Assembly: GCA_018992685.1 (NCBI GenBank)
Contig: JACVGT010000003.1
Coordinates: 139,050 to 203,049, forward strand
DNA: 64,000 nt
Direction: 5' to 3'
Source: Theionarchaea archaeon
GTDB taxonomy: Archaea; Methanobacteriota_B; Thermococci; Methanofastidiosales; SZ-28-30
Part shown: one piece after another, positions 27,476 to 36,353 of the stretch
Layout: each line of letters begins with the position of its first letter
Numbering within the stretch: the stretch's first letter is position 1
Made by a program: the position numbers and the translations under genes
Notes under the pieces: model-generated
The model's database searches: none
What the model was told of the DNA's origin: nothing
Seen by the model: only the letters and a program-made list of their open reading frames with translations

Positions 27476-28534
27476 ATGGTAGGAATAGGGTCAATGCTTG
27501 ACGACATACGTGGCATAGCTTCTTCCCTGCCACACACCAAGATCATGCACGTATGTGGGACCCATGAACAGAGTATCGTCCAGTACGGGCTGCGTTCTTT
27601 GCTTCCTGATACGGTGGAGATCATTGCAGGACCCGGATGCCCGGTGTGTATTACACCCAAATATGACATAGACACTGCAGTGTTTTTGACCAAGAAAGGG
27701 ATGGTGGTCACCACGTTTGGGGACATGTACAAGGTTCCGTCCACAGAGTCACTGTCCGATGCGAAGTCCAGGGGGGCAGATATTCGAATTGTGTACAGCA
27801 TCAGCAATGCAGTGGAGATGGCAAGAAGAAATCCAGGAAAAGAGATCGTCCATTTTGGGATTGGGTTTGAGACGACAGCACCCACGACAGCACTTGTGGT
27901 GAGAGATGCACCGGAGAATTTCTCTGTGCTGTGCTGCCACCGATTGATACCTCCTGCACTCTTGTTCCTTCTGGGACTGGGTGCTATTGACATTCAGGGG
28001 TTCATCAATCCAGGCCATGTTTCTGCAATCATTGGATCGAAACCCTACAGGGTGATATCTGAAAAATATAGGATTCCTCAGGTGGTGGCAGGGTTTGAGG
28101 CTGAGGATCTTGTGAGGGGTATCCTGATGCTATTGAACCAGTTACGAGAGGGAAAGGCAGAAGTTGAAAACGAATACACCAGGGTTGTAAAAGAAGAGGG
28201 GAACGTGGTAGCCCAGAAGGTCATGGAGGAGGTTTTCGAGGTAGTGGATGCTGATTGGAGAGCATTGCCCAGGATTCCGGGTTCTGGATATGAGTTATCG
28301 GAGAAGTATGAGGAGCAGAACGCGCGACGGAAGTTCGAGGATTTGCTGGAGGATTTTGTCTTTGAGGATAGCGAGCCCAAGGGATGTCGGTGTGGTGAGG
28401 TTCTGCGGGGTCTGGTCTATCCTGAGGAATGTCCTCTGTTCAGGAAGGTGTGCACTCCTGTGAACCCTGTGGGGCCATGCATGGTATCCAGGGAAGGTTC
28501 CTGCAGCATCAAATATCGGTATGGTCGGGAATAG
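27476..28534 (+). CDS. hypD: Hydrogenase maturation protein HypD
   Basis: A 352-residue HypD with HVCGTHEQSIVQYGLRSLLP, GPGCPVCITP, TFGDMYKVPST, GFETTAPTTA, QVVAGFEAEDLVRGI and the cluster-binding C-terminus (CRCGEVLRG, CPLFRKVCTPVNPVGPCMVS). It carries the [4Fe-4S] cluster and a dithiol that ligates iron during Fe(CN)2CO synthesis. The start is 27476 or, with a weak GGAATAGG site, 27494. No hydrogenase structural gene is in the window. Confidence 0.94.
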   Translation: MVGIGSMLDDIRGIASSLPHTKIMHVCGTHEQSIVQYGLRSLLPDTVEIIAGPGCPVCITPKYDIDTAVFLTKKGMVVTTFGDMYKVPSTESLSDAKSRGADIRIVYSISNAVEMARRNPGKEIVHFGIGFETTAPTTALVVRDAPENFSVLCCHRLIPPALLFLLGLGAIDIQGFINPGHVSAIIGSKPYRVISEKYRIPQVVAGFEAEDLVRGILMLLNQLREGKAEVENEYTRVVKEEGNVVAQKVMEEVFEVVDADWRALPRIPGSGYELSEKYEEQNARRKFEDLLEDFVFEDSEPKGCRCGEVLRGLVYPEECPLFRKVCTPVNPVGPCMVSREGSCSIKYRYGRE

Positions 28535-28566
28535 GAGAATCAGTTATTGATTTGACTGTACTGGGA

Positions 28567-28941
28567 TTACTGGTCTGGTTTTTCAATTCGTATGGACTTG
28601 ATGTTTAGTTCTCTTCCTTCAGTGATCTCTAGGTCTCTGCTTCCACATTCACATTCAATGACTGGGAAGATGTAATGATCGTCGGGTGTCCTGTCCCATC
28701 GGAATTCTCTCCCACATTTCTTACACGTGAGTTTTGAGGGCTTGGAAGTTATATTGATAAGAGCTCCTTCTGCCAGAGTGTTTTCGATAACGAGTTCCAG
28801 GCAGAACTGGAACTGTTCAGGATTCAGAAAGAGGAGTTCACCGATTTCTATGTTGATTTCATGGATCTTGGTGGCCTGTTCTTCCTGTGCTTTCTTCAGG
28901 ATGATATCAACCACTGAGGTGGCCATGGATAGTTCATGCAT
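28567..28941 (-). CDS. hypA: Hydrogenase nickel insertion protein HypA
   Basis: A 124-residue HypA. MHELSMATSV contains the nickel ligand His2, and the zinc site is formed by TCKKCGREF and IECECGSRDLEI. It inserts nickel into NiFe hydrogenase. It is convergent with hypCD, ending 32 nt from the hypD stop. A minus-strand TATA at 28964-28972 gives a leaderless start. Confidence 0.94.
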   Translation of the reverse strand: MHELSMATSVVDIILKKAQEEQATKIHEINIEIGELLFLNPEQFQFCLELVIENTLAEGALINITSKPSKLTCKKCGREFRWDRTPDDHYIFPVIECECGSRDLEITEGRELNIKSIRIEKPDQ

Positions 28942-29463
28942 TGATGGTACTGTTTGAAGATGGTTAAAAGCGTTTCTGTCTGGAGGGGTGGTAAGAAGAA
29001 TGTGTTACAGAGTCTACTTAACTTTCCCATCCATCAGATCATACTCAAAATCGGCACTCCTGAATTAGGCGCTTTTTCACAAAGAAAAGCTCGTTAAGAG
29101 CACCTCTTCACGTAGCAGCTAATTTTCTTGTTCTTCCTTTTGTCACTCAGCTGAGGAATTATGCTTTTGAGTGAAATTGTCACCTTCTTAGCGAGATTTT
29201 GTTACATTCCCTATTGATTCAAATTGATGCTTTGAGCTATCTCGGCCAAGGCCAGAGTCCTTTTTCTCTACTCATACTTCAAATGGGGCATTGAATGCCA
29301 GATCACATAAGACGAAAATTATGACCCAAAAGTTTATAAATAATGATTCATCTAATCATGCAGGCAAACTTCGGGCCGAGGAGGGATCTAGATCATATTC
29401 AGAAAGAAGGTTAGAGAACAGAAGACAGTTCTCCAGAATGAGGATGAACCTTTTGGAAAGTTC
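28942..29463. other. Long intergenic region upstream of the RCK membrane protein
   Basis: About 520 nt. A plus-strand TATA (TTTATAAATA, 29333-29342) predicts a start near 29365 and a leader of about 100 nt before the ATG at 29464, long for this window. The leader holds only short ORFs, such as one beginning ATGCAGGCAAAC near 29358. No RNA gene is recognised. Confidence 0.5.
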
Positions 29464-32400
29464 ATGAAAGGCTATTTTTCTCTTCGAAACAGCAATATCT
29501 TCGTTTTTATGTTGTTGAGTGTAATACCAGCTGCTCTTTGTCAGTTATTGTACACTAAGCTCAATGTCATACATGTTAAGGGAATCATCTACACGTTTTT
29601 CTTCAGATTTAATTATGCATCTTTGGGAATTCCTGTTGAACAGGATTATCTAGTTCAAGCGTTTGTAGTCCTGTTTTTCCTGAATCTGGGATTAATTGCT
29701 ATAAAGATAATTGGATGGGGTCTATCAGGTGAGGAGAAAGATGTTATTGTATCTGATTCTGAAAAGTATTTCTTTCTGGCAATGGTCGCACTGTATGTCC
29801 TTATTCTCGTTTTGGCGGGCCCTCCTTTCTTGACTTGGATCTTCATCCCACTCTTGGTACTCCTTTATATGTTGACTAGAACGTCCAGCAAAGTGGTAAT
29901 CTTATTCACACTTCTGCTTCTTAATCTTATTCTTTTCGCCTTCTATTATAGGCATTTTGACTTCAACGTTGTGATTGGAGGCAGACAAGATGGAATTCTG
30001 ACTTTCATGGCGAAGATAGGTTTTTCCTGGCTCTATATTCTGCCCTACAATTTCTTCATATTCTTTCCTCTGGTAATCGCCACCTATTTCTTGGATTTTC
30101 GCTATCCTGAGAAGTATATTTCTTCGTTTTTTGATGTTGTCTTTCACGAGAACATGGTCGCTGTTTTTGTGGGACTTCTTCTGAATGTGACTCTTTCAGT
30201 TATCCCCCTCTTTATTGTGATGATTCAACCAGACACTTTCATTGATCCGTCAAGAGGGATAGTAGAAAGGATGATTTTCACCGTTCACAATACTTTTGCT
30301 CAGGAGGAAAGTAAGGGCTTAGGGATCTTTGAAACAATTGCACTATTACATTTCTGGATAGGTTCATTCACTCTGTGGTTTACACCTTTCTTCGTGAGTT
30401 TTGCCCAGCTTGAGACCAAATTCGAAGCGAGTTTTGATAGAAATCTAAGGGAAACTATTCAGAAAATGAAGGATCACATCGTCATCATTGGATTTGGCAA
30501 TTTAGGGAGGAAAGTCTGTTCTGACTTGATTGAAAGAGACGTAGTCTCACGTAAGAACGATACTTTCGAGATATTTACTCCTGATTTGGAAGTAAGAAAG
30601 ATATGTAGATCACTTCTTGTTGTAGACTCAAAAGACCAGCTCTTCGATCGTGTCCACACCGATCCAATACTTCAGAATGTTGGCGTTGCTAGAAGAAGGA
30701 TAGGAGTTGCAGGGGAAAGAGAAGATATCTTGATTCCGGCGATTATTGGAGATATAAATAGCGAAACGACTAGAGAAAGTGCTCAATTGAAAAGGTCAAA
30801 ACTCTTCATATCAGCTCCTTCTGACTATACTGCGACATTCATTCTTTCTAAGTTCGCGAACCGCAACAACTTGAGTAGCATAATATCTGTTGAGGATAGC
30901 GCTCAAAAGGACTATTTTTCTCCAAAAGTGACTGCTCATGATACTTTTCTCATTTATCCGGCTTTTCAGGAAGGTGTTTCACTGGGTAGAATTGTCTCTC
31001 TTTGCTATTTCAGGATCTTGGAAGAGAAAAAAGAGTCTGAATCCGGAAGTCTCAACATTGTGATCTGTGGAGATGGGAAACAGATTCACTATATTATGGA
31101 GACATTCTGGATGGAAACCGAAAGAACAGGTCTGGCCAATCAATGGATTTCTAAGACCGCAGAGGATCCAAAATCACCTAAGAGAGAAATATATGATCTC
31201 CCAGTGACTATCCTGACAGAAAGTGTCGAACTTGAAAAGAGGAGCAGGAAGAAGAAAGATCAGGAGGACGAGGCACAGAGAAAGATTGTAGAAATCATTA
31301 GACGATCATCCCTTGTTGGAGGGAATGACGCCCACATAAGGGTAGATGTTATCCTTGATTTTCCTGATAGATTAAAGAGGATAGAGGAGATTATTGCTTC
31401 AAAAGAGCCGGAAATTATAGTGGTTACTTCAAATAAGATTCAAGATGTTTCCAGAATATTCCACGAATGGGTAGTAGCCATAGAGAGATATAACTCGTCA
31501 AAGGACAGAAGCTATAAGCCAGCCATAATTGTGGGAGTTCTTGGAAATGAATATGAGGAAGTTCAGGACATTCTACTATACTACGCAAAGATGGAGCCTG
31601 AATCAGGTCTAAAATTTCCTATTCAGTTCTTGGACGCAGCCGTTAGAGTTTATGATGATTCTACTGAAAAGATCGGGGGTTTGGCACAATCTTTTGCCAG
31701 AAAAGGAAACCTCAAGCATGACGACAGAGTTGTCGGAAAGGTCATGGAACCTTTTGCTCTTTATTGTTGTGTGGAGGATCTTCCCGGGAGTTTGGGAGAT
31801 GTCCTTGCAAATCTTTCAGGCGTTGAGTTTTCTGATGCAATTCTCAATAAAGCAGAAAGTACTCTGTCCATGCATCTTTGTAGGTTTCAGGGTTGTTCTG
31901 GTGTTCACAATTATTCATTTTTTGCGAATGCTGAATTGCATGATGCGGGTAAAAAGCAGAAAAAAGGAAAAATATTTTGTAGTTTATTTCAGAGCGAGAG
32001 TGGAGACCCGGAGAGAAGGAGAAAGACGAAAGAATCCATAACAAAGTTGTTGAAGGTTGAGTGCGTGACTGGAGTGTTAGGCACTATGTCTGGATTACTT
32101 CGACTCCGGAAAATCTGTTATTGCTGTGATCGCAGAATAAATTGTTCTATCGCTTCTTACTTACGCAAGATTGAGAATCTGGTGAAGAACAGAGACTATT
32201 ACATCAATTTAGAGAAGACCAGAAAACTACCTGAGGGAACTGTGAAGAAAGAACTTGAAAGGTTCTTTGTGAATCCAGATTTCCACTGTTCCGAGATAAA
32301 CAAAGAGAAGTATCTGGAATTGCCAAGAGCCACGATATTGGTCTGTTGTAGACATTCAAAAGTCACAGGCTCACTTTCAACTGCGATCAACAATCTGCTC

Positions 32401-32847
32401 CTAAAGAAAGTAGAAAGGACAATCCAAGATGGGAATGATGTTGCAGACATTACCTACTTAAGATCCTATGAATGCTATAATCCTTCTCTGACTCACATAG
32501 AATTTTACGGAAACTGGATTAGTGTGAAGAACGAAGAAAGGGACACCATCCTCAAGAGCGATGGAGTTATCGATTCTGTCTTCCTCAATGTTGTCACAAG
32601 AAAGGAGGAGTGGTCTCACTATGCAAGAACACTTTGCCAATCATTGAACAAAATCTACAACAACGAGTCATACGAACTTTGGACAGATAGTGCAGATTCT
32701 CCAAATATATTTGCTGTAATCCGCAAAGCATTCATAGAAGGAAGATGTTCCGATGATCAAAGCCCAGGGAAAGCACGTCTTAAGTGTAAAAAGCAGAAAT
32801 GTATAGTCCATGACAAAATGAGACTGCTAGAGGACAGATTGGAATGA
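29464..32847 (+). CDS. BK-channel-sized membrane protein with tandem RCK/TrkA-like domains
   Basis: A 1127-residue protein. Residues about 10-320 hold about eight hydrophobic helices. The last two (AVFVGLLLNVTLSVIPLFIVMI and TIALLHFWIGSFTLWFTPFF) flank a loop of about 35 residues, as pore helices would, but no TVGYG-like filter is visible. After a linker, a Rossmann/RCK unit starts at HIVIIGFGNLGRKVCSDL (near 338), and a second nucleotide-fold unit near 537 (LNIVICGDGKQIHYIM) has further beta-alpha units to about 780. The C-terminal 350 residues are Cys-rich without a known domain. The plan resembles BK or Castor/Pollux channels. The region is more AT-rich than its neighbours. Ion and ligand are unknown. 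Confidence 0.7.
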   Translation: MKGYFSLRNSNIFVFMLLSVIPAALCQLLYTKLNVIHVKGIIYTFFFRFNYASLGIPVEQDYLVQAFVVLFFLNLGLIAIKIIGWGLSGEEKDVIVSDSEKYFFLAMVALYVLILVLAGPPFLTWIFIPLLVLLYMLTRTSSKVVILFTLLLLNLILFAFYYRHFDFNVVIGGRQDGILTFMAKIGFSWLYILPYNFFIFFPLVIATYFLDFRYPEKYISSFFDVVFHENMVAVFVGLLLNVTLSVIPLFIVMIQPDTFIDPSRGIVERMIFTVHNTFAQEESKGLGIFETIALLHFWIGSFTLWFTPFFVSFAQLETKFEASFDRNLRETIQKMKDHIVIIGFGNLGRKVCSDLIERDVVSRKNDTFEIFTPDLEVRKICRSLLVVDSKDQLFDRVHTDPILQNVGVARRRIGVAGEREDILIPAIIGDINSETTRESAQLKRSKLFISAPSDYTATFILSKFANRNNLSSIISVEDSAQKDYFSPKVTAHDTFLIYPAFQEGVSLGRIVSLCYFRILEEKKESESGSLNIVICGDGKQIHYIMETFWMETERTGLANQWISKTAEDPKSPKREIYDLPVTILTESVELEKRSRKKKDQEDEAQRKIVEIIRRSSLVGGNDAHIRVDVILDFPDRLKRIEEIIASKEPEIIVVTSNKIQDVSRIFHEWVVAIERYNSSKDRSYKPAIIVGVLGNEYEEVQDILLYYAKMEPESGLKFPIQFLDAAVRVYDDSTEKIGGLAQSFARKGNLKHDDRVVGKVMEPFALYCCVEDLPGSLGDVLANLSGVEFSDAILNKAESTLSMHLCRFQGCSGVHNYSFFANAELHDAGKKQKKGKIFCSLFQSESGDPERRRKTKESITKLLKVECVTGVLGTMSGLLRLRKICYCCDRRINCSIASYLRKIENLVKNRDYYINLEKTRKLPEGTVKKELERFFVNPDFHCSEINKEKYLELPRATILVCCRHSKVTGSLSTAINNLLLKKVERTIQDGNDVADITYLRSYECYNPSLTHIEFYGNWISVKNEERDTILKSDGVIDSVFLNVVTRKEEWSHYARTLCQSLNKIYNNESYELWTDSADSPNIFAVIRKAFIEGRCSDDQSPGKARLKCKKQKCIVHDKMRLLEDRLE

Positions 32848-32866
32848 ATGTCCCAAGAAGTCTTGG

Positions 32867-33181
32867 CTATAGACAGTTTTGCTCAATGAACTCCTGCAAC
32901 TCTCTTTTTGACTTGACGGCAACCTCTCGAATAAAAGGTTCCCCATTCTTGAAGATTATGAAAGTGGGGAGTCCTGAAATATCATACTTCTGAGCAGTAT
33001 ATTTGTTCCTATCTACATTTAATTTGCAGATCTTTACTTTTCCTTTGTATTCTTGTTCCAGTTCCTTCAACATATCCTCAATTGCCTTGCAGGGTAGACA
33101 CCATGAAGCCCAGAAATCCACCAGTACAGGTGTATCACATTCCAAGACCTCCTTCTCAAACATCCTGTCAGTAATCTCCAT
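32867..33181 (-). CDS. Thioredoxin
   Basis: A 104-residue thioredoxin: VLVDFWASWCLPCKAIEDML with active-site Cys28 and Cys31, CKLNVDRNKY, and the cis-proline motif ISGLPTFIIFKNG. The active site is WCLPC instead of WCGPC. It starts 8 nt after the stop of the sulfoquinovose-synthase-like gene, so it is the last gene of that three-gene operon. Confidence 0.93.
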   Translation of the reverse strand: MEITDRMFEKEVLECDTPVLVDFWASWCLPCKAIEDMLKELEQEYKGKVKICKLNVDRNKYTAQKYDISGLPTFIIFKNGEPFIREVAVKSKRELQEFIEQNCL

Positions 33182-33189
33182 CTATCCAC

Positions 33190-34698
33190 CTACCTGTCCA
33201 GTACAGGTCTATACCCCGTATCTTCCCTCGTCCCAGGCTCATACACTTCAAGAATGTCAGATTCCTTCTTGAACCCATCCCACCTCGTTCTTGGCATCAC
33301 CAGGTGTACCTTCTCCTCAATCCTTTTCTTAATCTCCGGGCGTATCAAGAGCTCCACCATCCTCGAAATCTCCTTTTCCAGTGGTACCTCCGGTTCAAAC
33401 CCAAACGTGTGAGGAAGTTTCTTCGACACTACCTCCAATGGGTGTTTATCTGCCTCCACTCTCGGATTCTCCACCTTCTGTATCCTCACATCCAGCCCCG
33501 CTTTCCTCCCTGCCTCAGCCACCGTCTCTGCCAGTACACTCAATTTACATAACCCTGAAACCTGGTTCACCACATCATACTGTCCTGGCTCAGGGGGCGA
33601 TACAATCAGCCGCACCATGCACTCCATAGCATCCTCCAGAGCAATGAACCCTCGAATCTGTTCCCCTGTTCCATAGATCGTCAACGGCATCCCCACGACG
33701 ACCTGGGCCACAAACCGATTCACCACAGTCCCGAACCATTCATCCACATCCAATCTCGTGCGCAGCCTCGAATCCTCTGCTACTTCATCCGTGTGGACCC
33801 CATAGATCACTCCCTGCATCACATCATACGACCTCAGCCACCAGTACTTACAAGCTTCATACACATTAAACGTATCCTGCACTTTACTCACATGATAAAA
33901 TGATAGTGGGTCCCGGGGTGTCAACTCACCCCCCAGGCTCCATTCCCTGTTGTCCCATTTCATGACTGCATCTGCAGGAAAAATCCCCTCAAATAATGGT
34001 CTGCCCGTCAGAGGGCTCCCGTACTCGCCCATGGTACCCAGCTTTATTAAACACGTTTCCGGGACGACCTCTTTGATCAGAAACAACAGCCCAAGAGTCC
34101 CCAGAACATTGTTCTCCTGCACACGTACTGCATGGTTGCAGTCCACCATACTGTATGGTGCAGACGGTATTTCCGCATAGTGGACAATTGCTTCTGGCTT
34201 GACCTCTTCAATGAACTCTTTCATTTTTGCCCTATCCAGAATGTCAGCCCTTCTAAAATTAATATTGACACCCAGGACTTCTCTGGCCACATGCAATCTC
34301 TCTGTCATTCGTTCAATTGGAACAATAGTATGTGCACCCTTTTCCATGACACAATCCCTGCGCAGAAAATTGTCCACCCCGCTGACCTTGAACCCCAGTC
34401 TCCCCAGCTTTAGCGCCAGGGTCCATCCCAGATACCCATCAATGCCCAGGATCATGACTCGCATATTCTTCAACATCAGCCCGTATTGGAAAGGAACCCA
34501 TTCCGGGCACTCCTCAAAGGTAATGGAGGGTTCAAAATGGCCCAGTTCTGGTCTCCGGCCACACTCAATGACAATCATTCCTTCTTCAACACTTTTGATA
34601 TTTTCCATGGACTGTCCACATGCCCTGAAATCTACATTTCCTTTGAAGATGGCTGCAGGACAGTTCCAGCAGGTTTTTTCAGCATTATGAGCTTTCAT
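33190..34698 (-). CDS. UDP-sulfoquinovose synthase-like enzyme (SQD1/Agl3 type SDR) with N-terminal cysteine extension
   Basis: A 502-residue extended short-chain dehydrogenase. The NAD fold begins near residue 80 (MRVMILGIDGYLGWTLALKL). Hallmarks of UDP-sulfoquinovose synthase follow: KLGTMGEYG with the catalytic Thr, FYHVSKVQDTFN with the Tyr-x3-Lys, QGVIYGVHTDE, GMPLTIYGTGEQIRGFI and VENPRVEADKH. The enzyme makes UDP-sulfoquinovose from UDP-glucose and sulfite, for sulfolipid or glycoprotein glycans. An N-terminal extension of about 75 residues has CWNCPAA, DFRACGQ, a cysteine at IECGRR and EECPEW. It overlaps the phosphodiesterase gene by 14 nt. Confidence 0.82.
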   Translation of the reverse strand: MKAHNAEKTCWNCPAAIFKGNVDFRACGQSMENIKSVEEGMIVIECGRRPELGHFEPSITFEECPEWVPFQYGLMLKNMRVMILGIDGYLGWTLALKLGRLGFKVSGVDNFLRRDCVMEKGAHTIVPIERMTERLHVAREVLGVNINFRRADILDRAKMKEFIEEVKPEAIVHYAEIPSAPYSMVDCNHAVRVQENNVLGTLGLLFLIKEVVPETCLIKLGTMGEYGSPLTGRPLFEGIFPADAVMKWDNREWSLGGELTPRDPLSFYHVSKVQDTFNVYEACKYWWLRSYDVMQGVIYGVHTDEVAEDSRLRTRLDVDEWFGTVVNRFVAQVVVGMPLTIYGTGEQIRGFIALEDAMECMVRLIVSPPEPGQYDVVNQVSGLCKLSVLAETVAEAGRKAGLDVRIQKVENPRVEADKHPLEVVSKKLPHTFGFEPEVPLEKEISRMVELLIRPEIKKRIEEKVHLVMPRTRWDGFKKESDILEVYEPGTREDTGYRPVLDR

Positions 34699-35962
34699 TG
34701 TACCACCCTAAACATTCAGTGAGTATGGGGACTACGTTCTCTACGGTGGGACTCTCAACAGGAGTGCAGTCCCCCCGAACGAAAACAAAAGCATCCTCCT
34801 GAGTGTGTTTTCCAGGCAGGATATCTCTGTCAAGTGGCGCCCCGGATAGAATGCCCCCCTTTAGATTGACACCTCGGGCAGGCATGAGCACCAGATCAGG
34901 CCCTGCCTCCGTGTAGGGGCCATGATATATTTGGGGATTCTCATGGATGCAGGATATGGCTTTCTGCCCATTGATTTCCAGGGATTTTAATGTATAACAC
35001 AATTCTGAAATCACTGCCTCTTCTTCTCCAGGTTCCACATACCCACGTGGGTACTTTCCCTTCTTGTTGATGTAAATCCTTCCGGGGTCCAAGGCAAAGG
35101 CCCTACTACCTTCCTGAATATTGTTGTACCCCTTTCTGGGGTCTTTTTCACTGCGCAGGAATCCTGCTTCTTCCAGGATACAGTTGACATTCAGGTTATA
35201 CTGTGTCTGCTCCATCCCGTGATCGGACAAGATGATAAGTGCATCATCAGGATTTAATTTCTCCCCGAATTCCCTGAGAGCTTCATCAATGCGAGAGAAA
35301 AACTGAAGAAACTGCCCGCGATATTTGTGTGATTCATCCTCATAGGCATCCCATAAAAAGTGGCCAAGCCTATCGCTCCCTGTAAATACTACCATGAACA
35401 CATCCCACTTGATCCTTTCCCACAGATAGTGTGAGAAGGCTACTCGTGATTCTAATGCCTCAAATAATTCTTTGAAGAGAATCATTGGGAATTTCCGCGC
35501 CTTCTTAGTATCTATGTCGACCGTATAGTTGAATTCATTCAAAACCTCCAGAAGATTGCTGGGATAAACGGCACGTTCCAGATCCGGGGAAATGAATCCA
35601 GAAACGAGGACCCCGTTGAGAGAAGACGCAGGGTATGTGGAAGGGACGTTGATGATGCAAAATTCTCCCTGCTTCTGCCAGAAAGGGCTAGCCTTCAGCC
35701 TTTTAGAGTTGGGAAAAGAGAGGGTATATGTGGAGGGAAAGAGCTCTGTGAATCCGTACACACTGTGTTCTCCTGGGTTTTTGCCGGTAATGATGGAGCT
35801 CCACGAGACGGATGATACTTCAGGAATTGAAGATGTCATCTGAGTGAATGCGCCTGTTTCCCGAAGCTCGCCGAAGTAGGGCATGACACCTTGCTGTGAT
35901 AGTTCGTCCATGAGTCTGAAAGGAACACCATCGATTCCTATGATGACAGCTCTCTTGTTCAT
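34685..35962 (-). CDS. Alkaline-phosphatase-fold phosphodiesterase / nucleotide pyrophosphatase
   Basis: A 425-residue protein of the type I phosphodiesterase/nucleotide pyrophosphatase family. Metal-site motifs are VIIGIDGVPF, SVSWSSIITGKNPGEHSVYGF (nucleophile Ser/Thr), TGSDRLGHFLWDA, IILSDHGMEQ and PGKHTQEDAFVFV. No signal peptide. Family members hydrolyse phosphodiesters or transfer phosphoglycerol-type groups. It is the first gene of an operon with the sulfoquinovose-synthase-like enzyme, so a nucleotide sugar or glycolipid substrate is plausible but unproven. Confidence 0.85.
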   Translation of the reverse strand: MNKRAVIIGIDGVPFRLMDELSQQGVMPYFGELRETGAFTQMTSSIPEVSSVSWSSIITGKNPGEHSVYGFTELFPSTYTLSFPNSKRLKASPFWQKQGEFCIINVPSTYPASSLNGVLVSGFISPDLERAVYPSNLLEVLNEFNYTVDIDTKKARKFPMILFKELFEALESRVAFSHYLWERIKWDVFMVVFTGSDRLGHFLWDAYEDESHKYRGQFLQFFSRIDEALREFGEKLNPDDALIILSDHGMEQTQYNLNVNCILEEAGFLRSEKDPRKGYNNIQEGSRAFALDPGRIYINKKGKYPRGYVEPGEEEAVISELCYTLKSLEINGQKAISCIHENPQIYHGPYTEAGPDLVLMPARGVNLKGGILSGAPLDRDILPGKHTQEDAFVFVRGDCTPVESPTVENVVPILTECLGWYNESS

Positions 35963-35981
35963 TCACTTTTCTTATGCGTAC

Positions 35982-35994
35982 ACCTTTAAAAGGT
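35982..35994 (-). promoter_or_regulatory. TATA box of the phosphodiesterase-SQD1-thioredoxin operon
   Basis: ACCTTTTAAAGGT on the minus strand, an almost perfect palindrome, is centred 26 nt from the ATG at 35962 and predicts a leaderless mRNA. Confidence 0.55.
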
Positions 35995-36353
35995 TTACTA
36001 CAAAATGGAGTAACTCCTGAGTGAGGGAGTTATTGTCTTTCGTAGTATCAAGTGGAAGAGGGCCACAGGTTACGGAGGCCTCCACACTCAGGAGGAATGG
36101 GGTCACAGTCCGACGATGCGAGCCTCCCCGGGTTGACACGCTCGATACTTTTGAACCCCCTTCATGATCCTTGTCTTCCCACTCTTTTTATCGTTGATGG
36201 GTTGTCTGGGATAACCATGATTGAGACATCTCAGACGTGATCTCTTTCTTTTGTGACTGCTGCAGAGAACATACTCTTGGAGGTACGTAGTCGTATTTTT
36301 CCGCCGCTCTTGGGCAAGCCTTAATACAGGCACGGAATGGTAGCACCGGGGGA
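35995..36353. other. Intergenic region upstream of radC
   Basis: Contains a small stem TAACTCC/GGAGTTA (36011-36017 and 36026-36032) and a GC-richer segment (36060-36150) with no recognised RNA fold. A plus-strand TATA-like CCTTAATAC at 36319-36327 probably serves radC. Confidence 0.45.

Noticed and set aside
29464..32847. Classical K+ channel assignment
   Set aside because: No TVGYG-like filter; retained only as RCK-type membrane protein.
36060..36175. tRNA gene on the minus strand
   Set aside because: GGGGGTTCAAAAG looks like a T arm, but no matching T stem, acceptor or anticodon arm can be drawn.
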